This document shows, piece after piece, positions 26,576 to 33,535 of a stretch of 48,559 bases of DNA. Origin of the DNA: Planctomycetota bacterium. Its GTDB lineage: Bacteria > Planctomycetota > Planctomycetia > Gemmatales > Gemmataceae. The stretch's first letter is position 1, and each line of letters begins with the position of its first letter. A program made the position numbers and the translations under genes. Under the pieces are notes generated by a model. The model was given only the letters and a program-made list of their open reading frames with translations, was not told the origin of the DNA and ran no database searches. Location: contig JAKBCS010000024.1 in assembly GCA_021807595.1 (NCBI GenBank), positions 1 to 48,559 of the forward strand. The letters are read 5' to 3'.

Positions 26576-26597
26576 GGCTCAAGAAATTTCTTGAGCC
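26576..26597. promoter_or_regulatory. Perfect 22-bp palindrome in a divergent promoter region (candidate operator)
   Basis: The site reads GGCTCAAGAAA followed by its exact reverse complement TTTCTTGAGCC, with no spacer. It lies between the divergent TPR/STN gene (start 26519) and the FlgM-like gene (start 26684), just upstream of the sigma-28 promoter. A perfect, AT-centred dyad of this size in a divergent spacer is typical of a repressor or activator dimer site. It lies outside the GC-rich repeat families seen elsewhere in the window. Its binding protein is unknown. Confidence 0.55.
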
Positions 26598-26608
26598 TGG
26601 AATTATGG

Positions 26609-26635
26609 GCAAGTTTTTCGCGATTGATTCGATAA
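26609..26635 (+). promoter_or_regulatory. Sigma-28 (FliA)-type promoter for the FlgM-like gene
   Basis: The -35-like element GCAAGTTT (26609-26616) matches TAAAGTTT at 6 of 8 positions. Exactly 11 nt later TTCGATAA (26628-26635) matches GCCGATAA at 6 of 8, including the core CGATAA. The spacing equals the enteric FliA consensus. Transcription would begin near 26642, about 40 nt before the ATG at 26684. Control of flgM by sigma-28 is the known feedback arrangement in flagellar regulons. The match was found by eye. Confidence 0.6.
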
Positions 26636-26683
26636 GAGAAACCAGAGCGATGGGGCTTCCCACGAAGGAAGGAAGTTTCAGAA

Positions 26684-26971
26684 ATGCGTATCAGCAATCA
26701 AACGCCGACAGGTTCCAACGAGATCGCCTCTTCCACCACGCGCGCGGATGGCGCTCATGCCAACTCCGCCGCGTCGTCCTCGGCAACCAGTCCCTCGGCG
26801 GAGTTGGGCATGATGCCTTCGGTCGAGTTACTCGGTCTGAAAGGGCAACTGTCTCAAATTCCCGCGACCCGCTCCGATGCGATCGCCTCCGCCGTTCGCC
26901 GTCTCGCATCCGGCGGCATACATACTCCGAGCGCAATGCGACAAACCGCGAGCGCCATTCTCGGCGAATAA
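26684..26971 (+). CDS. flgM: FlgM-like anti-sigma-28 factor
   Basis: A 95-residue protein of FlgM size. It begins MRISNQTP, comparable to the MKI- starts of FlgM. A disordered Ser/Ala/Thr-rich half follows, and then helices matching the sigma-binding C-terminus of FlgM: LKGQLSQIPATRSDAIASAV, RRLASGGIHTPSAMRQ and TASAILGE (compare the usual R-x-x-x-V, I-x-x-G-x-Y and IA-x-x-L patterns). FlgM holds FliA inactive until it is exported through a finished hook. The upstream sigma-28-type promoter and the hook genes 3 kb away support the call. AAGGAAG precedes the ATG. The identity is inferred from short motifs and context. Confidence 0.72.
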   Translation: MRISNQTPTGSNEIASSTTRADGAHANSAASSSATSPSAELGMMPSVELLGLKGQLSQIPATRSDAIASAVRRLASGGIHTPSAMRQTASAILGE

Positions 26972-26998
26972 AACTTCAAACGCTCGAAGCCTGCAAGC

Positions 26999-27028
26999 GT
27001 AAGCGAGGGTTCATGCGCCCTCGCTTAC
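26999..27028. terminator. Bidirectional hairpin between flgM-like and cupin genes
   Basis: GTAAGCGAGGG (26999-27009) and CCCTCGCTTAC (27018-27028) form a perfect 11-bp stem with an 8-nt loop. Outside this, GCCTG/CAGGC can pair across a bulge. The element sits between convergent stops at 26971 and 27043, where a shared terminator is expected. The core belongs to the GCGTAAGC hairpin family seen elsewhere in the window. Confidence 0.7.
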
Positions 27029-27042
27029 ACCACAGGCCCCAA

Positions 27043-28317
27043 TTATTTATAGTCCCCGACGTTCGGCGCATCCGGGTTGACGTGCGGGCCGAAATAGCGA
27101 AGTGTCACCAGCGGCTCGCGGCCGGTATTCTCGAACACCACACCCCGACGCGCTGCATCGTGGGTCACAAACACTTCGTCTTCGGTCAATTCCCCGAAGC
27201 GAATCATGGCCGGCGTTTGCAGCGCGAGGTTCCCGATCCGTCCGCTTCCCTGGACCGCGACGAGTCCGTAAGCGCCGTTGTCCTCTACCGTCACTTTGAC
27301 GCCGGGATCGACCGTCAATTCCTTGGCGCTGAACAGTTGCTCGCCGTTGACCTTGCCGTAGACGATCCAACGATCGACGTAGCCTTCGGTGGCAGTGTCG
27401 GCGACCGGGATCGGTTCGAGATAATGGCTATCCTTAAAGTTCGGATTGACGTTGCCTTCCCAGTCGAGCTGTTCGACGAGATAGTCGAGGTCGTGGTGCT
27501 TGTCTTTGGGCATGTCCTTGACGAGCAGACTCCAGGGCACGGGCCGGCCTTCGACCAACGATTGATACATGGCGAACACGTCGGAACCCCATTGCGGTTC
27601 GTAGGTGACTAACGAACCGGGCGCGTGCAAAACGCAGGGTGGCACCAGCCAACCCGTGCCCGGTTGCAGTCGATACGCCTTGGAGTAGTTGAGAATCAGA
27701 TTGTCGCCTTCGTTCCAACGTGCGAGGCAACGGCGGATGTCCTCTTTGGTGGTTCCCGGTTCGAGGCCGAAGAAGGTGTACGGAAAGTTATTGCCGACCG
27801 CGTTCAACTGGGGTGGAAAATAATACGATTCCGGTTTACCTTGTTGTCCGACTTTGGCGGCTTGCGCGTCGTTCTGGTGCATGTGGTGCGGGATCGGTCC
27901 CAGATTGTCGAAGAATTTGCTATAAACCGGCCAACGCTGATAGCGCTCCCAAATAGGTCCGCCGACCAGTTTCGCGCCTTCCAGCGCGACGGCCTCGCGC
28001 AGCGTGAAGACTCGCTTGCCTTCGTGGACGACGTAGCTTAGTCCCTCGTCCTCGGAGGCACCTTCGTTGGCGGCGTGCGTCGTCGAAGCGAACCAGCGTT
28101 CGTCGATGCCGCCCCGATGCGCGCCCAGTGCATACACGTCCTGCGGCGCTAACTTGATGCGCCGTCCCGGCATGAGAAAGGAACGCGGAACCCAGGTCGG
28201 CGCTAAACGCGCGATGCCTTCACCGGCTTCCAGAACCTGCCGGACCAGCGACGTATCGACCTTGTGAGGAGTTGTCGCTTGTTTCGTCTTTGTTGTGGTG
28301 GAACTTTTCTTCGCCAT
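27043..28317 (-). CDS. Cupin-fold sugar-phosphate-isomerase-like protein
   Basis: A 424-residue protein. After a Lys/Thr-rich leader, the central part has a cupin pattern with metal-ligand-like residues: NLGPIPHHMHQND (His cluster near 160), then a Glu-containing FFGLEPG and GTGWLVPPCVLHAPGSL, in which the late His would complete the site. The C-terminal part (KELTVDPGVKVTVEDNGAYG, then LVAVQGSGRIG) resembles a second cupin barrel. This layout recalls class I mannose-6-phosphate isomerases but is not a clear orthologue; the substrate is unknown. I chose ATG 28317 because the upstream extension to 28386 looks non-coding. It is convergent with the FlgM-like gene and divergent from the receiver gene. 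Confidence 0.72.
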   Translation of the reverse strand: MAKKSSTTTKTKQATTPHKVDTSLVRQVLEAGEGIARLAPTWVPRSFLMPGRRIKLAPQDVYALGAHRGGIDERWFASTTHAANEGASEDEGLSYVVHEGKRVFTLREAVALEGAKLVGGPIWERYQRWPVYSKFFDNLGPIPHHMHQNDAQAAKVGQQGKPESYYFPPQLNAVGNNFPYTFFGLEPGTTKEDIRRCLARWNEGDNLILNYSKAYRLQPGTGWLVPPCVLHAPGSLVTYEPQWGSDVFAMYQSLVEGRPVPWSLLVKDMPKDKHHDLDYLVEQLDWEGNVNPNFKDSHYLEPIPVADTATEGYVDRWIVYGKVNGEQLFSAKELTVDPGVKVTVEDNGAYGLVAVQGSGRIGNLALQTPAMIRFGELTEDEVFVTHDAARRGVVFENTGREPLVTLRYFGPHVNPDAPNVGDYK

Positions 28318-28553
28318 GAGAGGTACACTCCAGGAGAGTCGCCGCGACAGCGGTAGCACGGAGGGACGACGATCCGCTGTTCGCATTTTTTATGCCCGTG
28401 TCCGATTAAAGAGCGCCGTGCCGCCGACGGCAAGGACAAACCAAAGAATTCGGAAAAGCCACGACGACGGAAAGAAATCGAGACGAGAAACGAACTATCT
28501 GCTGAGAGCGACTGTCTGGAGTTTGAGATCCGCGAACAGAAGAGGAATGGCCC

Positions 28554-28955
28554 ATGTTGGAAACGCACGGAACGAATGGCGTATCTTTACCGTGTCTGGT
28601 GTTGGCGCATCCGAACCAGGAAACCGCCGCTCGCATGGCGCGCGCGTTTCGCCGTCTCGGATGGGATGTCTACTCGACGCGCAGCGGTCCCGAAGCGCGC
28701 CGACTGATTCTCACGCTCGACGCCGACGCCGCGATTTTGCACGCCGATTTGTGCGAGGAGAGCGGCTGGCTCACTTGCGACAAATTGACGCGCGAACAAC
28801 CGCTGGCGCGCGTCATTCTCGTCAGCAATGAGGACGGCCAGCGCGGCGAAGAGTTGGCCGTTTTCGTCGGAGCCAGCGCGCACGTCGAGAGCGCCGAGGG
28901 ACTTACGCCCTTGATCGAAGAACTCATGGGCACGACGGCTTCCGCCATCGGATAA
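28554..28955 (+). CDS. Stand-alone, degenerate response-regulator receiver domain protein
   Basis: A 133-residue CheY-sized protein. The fold pattern is present: a first strand (LPCLVLAHPN), a second strand GWDVYSTRSGPEARRLI, and AAILHADLCEESGWLTCDKL, in which the Asp of ADL aligns with the phospho-acceptor. A fourth strand ARVILVSNEDG places Ser/Asn at the Thr/Ser switch. The acidic pair normally ending strand 1 is replaced by HPN, and the Lys of strand 5 is not evident (GASAHVESAEG). Phosphorylation is therefore doubtful. AGAGGAA precedes the ATG. No histidine kinase is adjacent. Confidence 0.7.
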   Translation: MLETHGTNGVSLPCLVLAHPNQETAARMARAFRRLGWDVYSTRSGPEARRLILTLDADAAILHADLCEESGWLTCDKLTREQPLARVILVSNEDGQRGEELAVFVGASAHVESAEGLTPLIEELMGTTASAIG

Positions 28956-28966
28956 ATCCGCTTCAG

Positions 28967-29018
28967 AGCCGGAAGCGTAAGCGACGGTTTCAACTATCCG
29001 TCGCTTACGCTTCCGGCT
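28967..29018. terminator. 21-bp perfect hairpin between convergent genes
   Basis: Arms 28967-28987 and 28998-29018 are perfect complements over 21 bp with a 10-nt loop; the 5' arm contains GGAAGCGTAAGCGACGG. The element lies between the convergent stops at 28955 and 29035 and can serve both transcripts. It is the longest perfect member of the GCGTAAGC hairpin family in this window. Confidence 0.75.
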
Positions 29019-29034
29019 TCGATTCTTCCGAGAT

Positions 29035-29505
29035 TTACACCGACACTTCAAACTGGCACTCGATTTCGACCGCGATATTCCCCGGCAACGATCCCATGCC
29101 CACGGCGCTGCGAACCCCCACGCCGGCATCTTCGCCGAAGACCTCCGCCATCAACTCCGAGAAGCCGTTGATAACCAACGGCTGATCCTTGTAATCGGCG
29201 GCGCAGTTGACCATGCCCAGCGTTTTGACCAACCGCTTCACCTTATCGAGCGAGCCGAGCGCCGAGCGCACGGTGCTGAGGATATTCATGCCGACGGTGC
29301 GAGCGCATTCCTTGCCTTGCTCGGTGGTCAGATCAGCGCCGATTCGGCCATGCGTCGGCGTTTTGTCGGTAAGCTTCGCGGGTCCATGCCCCGAAACGTA
29401 AAGCATGTTACCGACGAGAAGCGCCGTTTTATACTTCGCCATCGGCTTCGGCGCTGGGGGCAGGGTCAGATGCAATTCTTGGATGCGCGTTTCCGGCTTC
29501 GACAT
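29035..29505 (-). CDS. RidA (YjgF/YER057c/UK114) family protein
   Basis: A 156-residue protein of the Rid family. Seen are LLVGNMLYVSGHGPAKL, AARxVG-like helix AR-TVGMNIL, VKRLVKTLGMVNCAADYKDQ, and the terminal active-site block GVGVRSAVGMGSLPG with NIAVEIE. The Arg in GVRSAVG matches the conserved Arg that binds the imine/enamine carboxylate in RidA. RidA proper hydrolyses reactive 2-aminoacrylate in the cytoplasm. The extra N-terminal segment and the PTHGRIGADL insertion place it in a longer Rid subgroup, so the exact substrate is uncertain. It is divergent from the haem lipoprotein gene. Confidence 0.88.
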   Translation of the reverse strand: MSKPETRIQELHLTLPPAPKPMAKYKTALLVGNMLYVSGHGPAKLTDKTPTHGRIGADLTTEQGKECARTVGMNILSTVRSALGSLDKVKRLVKTLGMVNCAADYKDQPLVINGFSELMAEVFGEDAGVGVRSAVGMGSLPGNIAVEIECQFEVSV

Positions 29506-29548
29506 GGAGCGTCTCCTTTATGGCATGTGGTCTCAAACGATCTCTCGG

Positions 29549-29610
29549 CGGGCGGGGACGCACAGGCCCCCCATTGCTTTGATCGGGGGCTTACGTCCCC
29601 CGTTCGCCCG
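29549..29610. repeat. GGGGGCTTACG-type inverted repeat
   Basis: CGGGCGGGGACG with GGCCCCCC (29549-29572) is largely complementary to GGGGGCTTACGTCCCCCG with TTCGCCCG (29585-29610), with a few mismatches. It lies in the spacer between the divergent RidA and haem-lipoprotein genes. A related element with GGGGGCTTACGCC is at 41857-41899, so this is probably a dispersed extragenic palindrome. Confidence 0.6.
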
Positions 29611-29740
29611 ATTTGCTTGTTATACTATTCGACGACGGTTGACGATCGCCTGGTTCGCCCCGATTTTCGGCACGGTGGGGGACGCTTTCGTTCCTATAGA
29701 TAATGAAAGTTCGCCTCATTCATTTTCGGAGTGACTCGCA

Positions 29741-30352
29741 ATGCGGAGAAAACTCAGACATATTGTGGTATGGCAGGCTCTCCTGCTCATACTCGCCGGG
29801 GTGGCGGCGTGCAATAAGTCGAAGAGCAACGAGCAAGCAAACCAGGGGAATGTTCCTCCCGGCACGCCGGGGGGACCGGGCGGGCCGGGAGGCAGGCCGC
29901 GCGGTCCCATCGGCGAGCTGATGACGAAACTCGCCAAAGGCAAGCAATCGATTAACGGGCAAATCGGCGAGGAGTTGAAAGCCACTCCAACGCCTTGGGA
30001 CAAGATTCAGCCACAAGCTAAAGAATACGCTCAACTTGCATCCAAGCTGGGCGATTTTCCTCCGCCCAAGGGCGAACCCGCTTCGTGGAAGAAGATGGCG
30101 GATGCGTTCGCTCATTCGGCCGACGAACTGCAACAGGCGTCGGATACGAAGAATCTGGAAGCGGCGAATAAGGCATTTACCGCGTTGGCCGACTCGTGCA
30201 AGAGTTGCCACGACGCCCATCGGGGCGGCCCCGGTGGATTCGGTGGACCGGGAATGCGTCCCGGCGGTTTCCCTGGCGGACCTCCCGGTGGACCTCCTCC
30301 CGGCGGCTTCCCCGGTGGTCCTCCAGGTGGTCCGCCTCAGCGGCCTCAATAG
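29741..30352 (+). CDS. Haem-binding lipoprotein, cytochrome c'-like, with Gly/Pro-rich tail
   Basis: A 203-residue protein. The lipobox GVAAC (residues 20-24) predicts lipid anchoring. A Gly/Pro-rich linker (38-56) precedes a four-helix-like region: IGELMTKLAKGKQSINGQI, PWDKIQPQAKEYAQLASKLG and WKKMADAFAHSADELQQAS. It ends in CKSCH (Cys153, Cys156, His157). A single CxxCH on the last helix is the class II cytochrome c (c') layout. The last 45 residues are repeats of GGFPGGPPGGPP type. It should be an extracytoplasmic mono-haem electron carrier or gas/peroxide-responsive protein; which is unknown. It precedes the sigma factor-kinase pair by 87 bp on the same strand. Confidence 0.82.
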   Translation: MRRKLRHIVVWQALLLILAGVAACNKSKSNEQANQGNVPPGTPGGPGGPGGRPRGPIGELMTKLAKGKQSINGQIGEELKATPTPWDKIQPQAKEYAQLASKLGDFPPPKGEPASWKKMADAFAHSADELQQASDTKNLEAANKAFTALADSCKSCHDAHRGGPGGFGGPGMRPGGFPGGPPGGPPPGGFPGGPPGGPPQRPQ

Positions 30353-30439
30353 TAGCAAACGATTGCATCGGCCCGGGGCGCAGCCAAGTCGTAGATTCTT
30401 TCTTTCGCTCCGGGCCGACGAAAAGAGACAAACACGGCC

Positions 30440-31060
30440 ATGAATGACGACCATGCCCCCGTCACGGAATCGCTCCTGGATCAAGCCCGCGCCGGCGATG
30501 CCGAGGCGTTGGGGCAACTCTTGGAGTCGCATCGCGGCTACTTGACGGTATTGGCTCGCGTGCAGATTGGCCGTCGCCTCCAAGGCAAAGTCGATGCGGC
30601 CGACGTGGTACAGGATGCCTTTCTCGGCGCGTACCGCGATTTCAAACAATTTCGCGGCACGACGGAGGGCGAGTTTCTCGCCTGGCTCCGGCAAGTGCTG
30701 GCCTTCGTCTTGGCGAATCTGGTGCGTCACTATCAAGGCACGCAGCGGCGCGACGTGCGGCTGGAACGCCAATTGGCCGTCGAACTCAATCAATCGTCGC
30801 ATGCGCTGGATCGAGGCTTGGTCGCGCAACAGAGTTCGCCCAGCCAACAAGCCGCGAGCCGCGAACAATCGGTGTTGTTGGCCGAGGCGTTGGCCCGGCT
30901 CCCCGACGAATGGCGCGATTTGCTGATCCTGCGCCATCTCGAAGGCCTCACGTTCCCCGAAGTGGCCGAGCGATTGGGACGGTCGATCGACAGCGTGAAA
31001 AAACAATGGCCGCGCGCGCTGGCCAAATTGCGGCGCGCAATGGAGGACGGAAAGCCATGA
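30440..31060 (+). CDS. ECF-type RNA polymerase sigma factor coupled to a Ser/Thr kinase
   Basis: A 206-residue sigma-70 family factor. Region 2 is seen in GKVDAADVVQDAFLGAYRDF (about 50-69) with FRGTTEGEFLAWLRQVL. Region 4 is ARLPDEWRDLLILRHLEGL followed by the helix-turn-helix TFPEVAERLGRSIDSVKKQW (about 168-195). No anti-sigma gene follows. Instead the stop TGA overlaps the ATG of a membrane Ser/Thr kinase gene (ATGA), the arrangement of planctomycete ECF groups thought to be controlled by phosphorylation. The sigma factor may direct transcription of the downstream envelope genes; that is inference. Confidence 0.93.
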   Translation: MNDDHAPVTESLLDQARAGDAEALGQLLESHRGYLTVLARVQIGRRLQGKVDAADVVQDAFLGAYRDFKQFRGTTEGEFLAWLRQVLAFVLANLVRHYQGTQRRDVRLERQLAVELNQSSHALDRGLVAQQSSPSQQAASREQSVLLAEALARLPDEWRDLLILRHLEGLTFPEVAERLGRSIDSVKKQWPRALAKLRRAMEDGKP

Positions 31061-33450
31061 AAAGCAACGACAAGGGCCAGCCCGATCTGGACGACCCGCG
31101 CGTGGTTGCGGCGCTGGACGAGTATCTCGCCGAACTGGAGGCGGGGAACAAACCGGATCGACGAGCGTTCCTCTCCCGCCATGCCGCCATCGCCGGCGCG
31201 TTGACCGAGTGTCTCGACGGCATGGAGGCACTGCACACCGACGTAAAGAATAGCGAATTCGGCAGAAACAGCTGCTCTTCCTCTCCGCATTCCTCTGCTC
31301 ACTCACCCCTTACTCCCGATTGGCAGCCAGGCGCGCCGCTGGGAGATTATCGCATCGTGCGCGAAATCGGCCGCGGCGGTATGGGCGTCGTCTATGAGGC
31401 CGAGCAGCTGTCGTTGGGAAGGCGCATCGCCCTGAAAGTCTTACCCTTCGCCCTGACGCTCGACCCGCGCCAATTACAGCGCTTCAAGAACGAAGCGAGA
31501 GCCGCCGCCCAACTCCACCACCAACACATCGTTCCGGTGTACGCCGTCGGCAGCGAGCGCGGCGTCCACTTTTACGCCATGCAGTACATTGAGGGACAGA
31601 GCCTCGGCGAAGTCATTCACGATCTTCAGCGACAAGCAAAGTCGAAAAATAGCGTTGCGCCGTCTGCCAGCGCGGTCGGAGAAGCTAGCGCGAACAGTCC
31701 GAGAGCGGATCGCGCGGCGACAACGGGTCCGTATGTGCATCGCGTGGAAGAGTCGGCACCGGAGACCGCGATCAAGCCCATCGGAGCGTTGGCGACCTCG
31801 TTCTCGGCCAACAGCAACGGTTTTTATCGCTCCGCCGCCCGACTGGGCATTCAAGCCGCGGAGGCGCTGCAACACGCTCACGAATACGGCGTCGTCCACC
31901 GCGACATCAAGCCGGGCAATTTGATGGTCGATGCGCACGGCAATCTCTGGGTCACGGATTTCGGACTCGCCCAGTTTCAGACCGACGCCGGCTTGACGCA
32001 GACCGGCGATCTGCTCGGAACGCTCCGCTACATGAGTCCCGAACAAGCGGGCGGCCAACGCTTCGCCCTCGATCACCGCACCGACATTTACTCGCTGGGC
32101 GCGACACTCTACGAATTATTGACCCTGCATCCGCCCTTTGAAGCAGGCGATCGGCAGACGTTACTGAATCAAATCTTGAACGAGGAACCGTATCTGCCGC
32201 GCACGCACCGCAAGTCGATTCCCATCGAGTTGGAGACCATCATTCTCAAGGCGATGGCTAAATCTGCTTCGGATCGCTACGGCTCGGCCCGCGAGTTCGC
32301 CGACGATCTGAAACGCTTCCTCGAAAACGAACCGATTCGGGCCCGCCGCGCCACGGCGGCGCAGCGCGCCCGCAAGTGGGCCCAGCGCCATCCTTCGGTC
32401 GTCTGGGCCGCGGTGTTGCTCTGTCTGCTCACGGCCGGCGGTTCGCTGATCGGCGCGGAACTGCTGCGCCGCGAACAGAAGAAAACGCAAGACGCTTATC
32501 AACTGACCGAAGCCGCTTATCGAGGCGAGAAACAGCGCGCCCGCGAAGCCGAGGAAGAGTATCGCCTCGCGCGCGACGCCGTGGACGGCATGTTCAAATT
32601 GTGCGAAGAAGAATTGGCCGATAAGCCGTTTCTCGACGGCCTACGACGGCGACTGCTGCAAGATTATTTCCTCGTCTACTATCAAAAACTCATCGAACAG
32701 CGCCGCGACGATCCGGAAGCGCAGGCGCAGCTTTCGGCCAATCGCGAACGCGTCTCGGAGATTCTCGACAATCTCGCCGAACTACAAGGGGTCGGACTCT
32801 ATCTGCACTTGCATAATCCCGCCGTGGTGGATGACCTGCAGCCCAGAAGCGATCAACGCGAGCGAATCTGGCAGCTCACGGAAAAGATGAGACAAAGAGG
32901 CGGCAATTGGTTCAAAGGATTGTTTCGTTTGACGGCAGACCAGCGGCGCGAACAACTTTTGAGGAACGCCCGCGAGACGGAAAGGGAAGCGCAGAACATT
33001 CTCGACGCAGAACAGCGGAAGCGACTGCGGCAGATCGATCTGCAATTCAAAGGCCCGCGCGCCTTTGAGGAAGCCGATGTCATCCTCGCCCTGCATCTGG
33101 ATGCCGCGCAGCGGGAGCGAATTCGCGCGATCCAGTGGGAGTCTTTCAGCAGAGTAATCGACGATTGTCACTTGGGTCCGCCCGACCCGCCTCCGCTCGG
33201 AGGTCGGCCTTTTGGTCCGCCTCCGAGAGGACCGCGCCCGGAGCCTCCGCCTGGGATGAAGGAACAGATGTCTCCACCCGATACGGTCGAAAAGATCGTG
33301 AAGAACGTATTGCACGAGGAGCAGCAAAAGACGTGGCGCGAGCTAACGGGGAAGCGTTTCGAGCGCAAGGCTGAGGGACGACCGCAGATTCCCTTCGGTC
33401 CGCACCCGCACGGCCGCGGTGGGCCGCCCCGTCGCGATGAGAAGAATTGA
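31057..33450 (+). CDS. Membrane Hanks-type Ser/Thr protein kinase with LTxxQ-rich extracytoplasmic domain
   Basis: A 797-residue protein starting at the ATG overlapping the sigma-factor stop. The catalytic motifs are complete: glycine loop IGRGGMG (104-110), Lys127 in ALKVL, HRDIKPGN (281-288), DFG (301-303) and MSPEQ (326-330). An insertion of about 65 residues lies at 192-257, before the helix preceding the catalytic loop. One transmembrane helix lies at about 448-470. A coiled coil and a domain with LTADQ (625), LDAEQ (649), LDAAQ (681) and LHEEQ (752) follow, plus a Pro/Gly-rich stretch (707-735). The LTxxQ motifs recall CpxP/Spy periplasmic proteins. It probably senses an envelope signal and phosphorylates the cotranscribed sigma factor. 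Confidence 0.93.
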   Translation: MKSNDKGQPDLDDPRVVAALDEYLAELEAGNKPDRRAFLSRHAAIAGALTECLDGMEALHTDVKNSEFGRNSCSSSPHSSAHSPLTPDWQPGAPLGDYRIVREIGRGGMGVVYEAEQLSLGRRIALKVLPFALTLDPRQLQRFKNEARAAAQLHHQHIVPVYAVGSERGVHFYAMQYIEGQSLGEVIHDLQRQAKSKNSVAPSASAVGEASANSPRADRAATTGPYVHRVEESAPETAIKPIGALATSFSANSNGFYRSAARLGIQAAEALQHAHEYGVVHRDIKPGNLMVDAHGNLWVTDFGLAQFQTDAGLTQTGDLLGTLRYMSPEQAGGQRFALDHRTDIYSLGATLYELLTLHPPFEAGDRQTLLNQILNEEPYLPRTHRKSIPIELETIILKAMAKSASDRYGSAREFADDLKRFLENEPIRARRATAAQRARKWAQRHPSVVWAAVLLCLLTAGGSLIGAELLRREQKKTQDAYQLTEAAYRGEKQRAREAEEEYRLARDAVDGMFKLCEEELADKPFLDGLRRRLLQDYFLVYYQKLIEQRRDDPEAQAQLSANRERVSEILDNLAELQGVGLYLHLHNPAVVDDLQPRSDQRERIWQLTEKMRQRGGNWFKGLFRLTADQRREQLLRNARETEREAQNILDAEQRKRLRQIDLQFKGPRAFEEADVILALHLDAAQRERIRAIQWESFSRVIDDCHLGPPDPPPLGGRPFGPPPRGPRPEPPPGMKEQMSPPDTVEKIVKNVLHEEQQKTWRELTGKRFERKAEGRPQIPFGPHPHGRGGPPRRDEKN

Positions 33451-33535
33451 CTTGGTTTCACTCTCTCCAAAAGCAAGGAACAGAGATATGAGGACGATGA
33501 CGCGCGATTCCTACATTTCTCGAAAGGATGTGTTC

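Noticed and set aside
29720-31306. 528-codon antisense frame over the lipoprotein, sigma-factor and kinase genes
   Set aside because: It covers three well-supported plus-strand genes and has no recognisable domain.
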